Below, piece by piece: positions 4,878-5,264 of a DNA stretch of 5,264 nucleotides. Position numbers and translations under genes: made by a program. Location of the stretch: assembly GCA_035527455.1 (NCBI GenBank), contig DATLAN010000270.1:1-5264 (forward strand). The letters run 5' to 3'. The stretch comes from DATLAN01 sp035527455. GTDB lineage: Bacteria; Planctomycetota; Planctomycetia; Pirellulales; Thermoguttaceae. Numbering within the stretch: the stretch's first letter is position 1; the number at the start of each line of letters is the position of its first letter. The notes beneath the pieces are model-generated. The model did not search any database. It saw only the letters and a list, made by a program, of their open reading frames with translations, and was not told the origin of the DNA.

Positions 4878-5040
4878 CTCTCCCTCTGGGGGAGGGGGAG
4901 GGTGAGGGCGATTCGGCGGGAGATGTCTTGCCGTGTTTGCGTGTCTTTTCTATGCCCTCACCCCCGGCCCCTCTCCCGCAAGCGGGAGAGGGGAGGTAAG
5001 AACTTCGCTTCGCTGCCCTCGCCCCCTGCCCTTACCCCCC
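4878..5040. repeat. Three-copy G-run repeat cluster with G-quadruplex potential
   Basis: Copy 1 is 4888-4909 on the plus strand: G-runs of 5, 5, 3 and 3 separated by loops of 1, 1 and 3. Copies 2 (4954-4977) and 3 (5015-5040) lie on the minus strand, with four G-runs each and loops of 3, 2 and 3. All three end in a (T/C)GAGGGC word. Copies 1 and 2 share exact 10-bp inverted arms, GGGTGAGGGC (4900-4909) and GCCCTCACCC (4954-4963). The words CCCTCACCCC and GGGAGAGGGG are familiar to me as dispersed extragenic repeats in many bacteria; a role is unknown. Confidence 0.6.
4968..4993. repeat. Strong 11-12-bp hairpin within G-run copy 2
   Basis: CCCCTCTCCCG (4968-4978) pairs perfectly with CGGGAGAGGGG (4983-4993) around a CAAG loop. 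A weaker equivalent occurs in copy 1, where CTCTCCCTC (4878-4886) pairs with GAGGGGGAG (4892-4900) with one wobble. There is no T-run after either, so neither is a typical terminator. Confidence 0.6.
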
Positions 5041-5067
5041 GTGCGTTCTGCAATAAGTCCAGTTCCT

Positions 5068-5097
5068 TTGGTATTTCCGTAAAACTCGCGTTATATT
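5068..5097 (+). promoter_or_regulatory. Promoter candidate for the right-edge gene
   Basis: TTGGTA (5068-5073) and TATATT (5092-5097) are spaced by 18 bases. They match sigma-70 boxes in four and five positions. The predicted start near 5104 gives a leader of about 115 bases before the ATG at 5220. Confidence 0.45.
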
Positions 5098-5150
5098 CTC
5101 TGGGGTGCCTCGCCCTGCGCGTAGAGATGGTTCTGCGCGGCCGGCAGCGG

Positions 5151-5169
5151 CGTTCGGCGACACCGAACG
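5151..5169 (+). promoter_or_regulatory. Leader hairpin before the right-edge gene
   Basis: CGTTCGG (5151-5157) and CCGAACG (5163-5169) form a perfect 7-bp stem with a CGACA loop. GGCC (5169-5172) and GGCC (5178-5181) overlap it and could form a second small stem. The hairpin lies 35 bases upstream of the AGGAGG ribosome site. It fits no riboswitch class I recognise. Confidence 0.35.
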
Positions 5170-5219
5170 GCCTTTCCGGCCCGCCCGCCCGAGATTTCCA
5201 AAACAGGAGGAACCGCGTG

Positions 5220-5264
5220 ATGAAAGCCTTGGTTTTGAGTCCGTTTGTCTGGACGATGTTGTTC
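5220..5264 (+). CDS. Start of a gene cut by the window edge (probable exported protein)
   Basis: Fifteen codons are visible, reading MKALVLSPFVWTMLF, and the frame is open to the end. AGGAGG (5205-5210) lies 9 bases before the ATG at 5220 and 6 bases before an in-frame GTG at 5217, so either could be used; I prefer the ATG. A single Lys followed by a hydrophobic stretch suggests the start of a signal peptide or membrane anchor. Too little is present to name a family. It is transcribed away from the PEP-CTERM gene and has its own promoter candidate and structured leader. Confidence 0.6.
   Translation, partial: MKALVLSPFVWTMLF

Larger units (their letters stand above)
4559..5219. other. Divergent intergenic region with dyad, promoters and G-run repeats
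   Basis: About 660 bp separate the minus-strand PEP-CTERM gene from the plus-strand gene at the right edge. From left to right it holds the PEP-CTERM ribosome site, a 31-bp dyad (4649-4679), a minus-strand promoter candidate (4735-4763), a featureless stretch (about 4764-4870), three copies of a G-run unit (4878-5040), a plus-strand promoter candidate (5068-5097), and a structured GC-rich leader (5151-5181). A frame open on the plus strand from 4630 to 4905 has no ribosome site or recognisable motif and ends in poly-Gly from the repeat, so I do not call it a gene. Confidence 0.6.

Noticed and set aside
4630..4905. Plus-strand frame of 91 codons upstream of the right-edge gene
   Set aside because: No ribosome site, covers the dyad and minus-strand promoter candidate, and ends in poly-Gly produced by the G-run repeat.

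Overview
The window looks like chromosomal DNA from a GC-rich planctomycete, probably of the Pirellulales type. The case rests on the combination of three things: a secreted EF-hand protein with DKDGDGKLS-type loops, a PEP-CTERM protein ending in a VPEPST + hydrophobic helix + WWRRRRR tail, and intergenic DNA full of short perfect palindromes and 'CACGAAGGA' tandem repeats that I associate with planctomycete genomes. This is inference from style, not from a marker gene.

Layout, left to right. Bases 1-542 hold no convincing gene, only several small palindromes, a 9-bp inverted repeat and one possible gene remnant. Bases 543-1097 (minus) encode a 184-residue exported four-EF-hand protein built by duplication of a 70-residue unit. 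Bases 1098-1413 are a divergent control region for this gene and the next. Bases 1414-3279 (plus) encode a complete 621-residue tungsten/molybdenum-bis-pterin enzyme of the aldehyde:ferredoxin oxidoreductase (AOR) family. A 127-bp convergent gap follows, with 9-10-nt tandem repeats and two abutting palindromes. Bases 3407-4558 (minus) encode a 383-residue PEP-CTERM surface or matrix protein with about five 18-residue solenoid-like repeats. Bases 4559-5219 are a second divergent control region. It carries a 31-bp near-perfect dyad, a TTGACA-type promoter candidate and three copies of a G-run unit able to form G-quadruplexes and hairpins. From 5220 a new gene starts on the plus strand and runs off the window after 15 codons.

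The genes do not form an operon: each has its own strand switch, ribosome binding site and intergenic region. The AOR is cytoplasmic and stands alone, with no ferredoxin, MoaD-like or cofactor gene beside it. The two minus-strand genes encode exported proteins. I see no sequence link between their functions and no evidence of a new multi-gene defence, mobile or metabolic system. The most unusual material is in the intergenic DNA and in one substituted pterin-contact position of the AOR.
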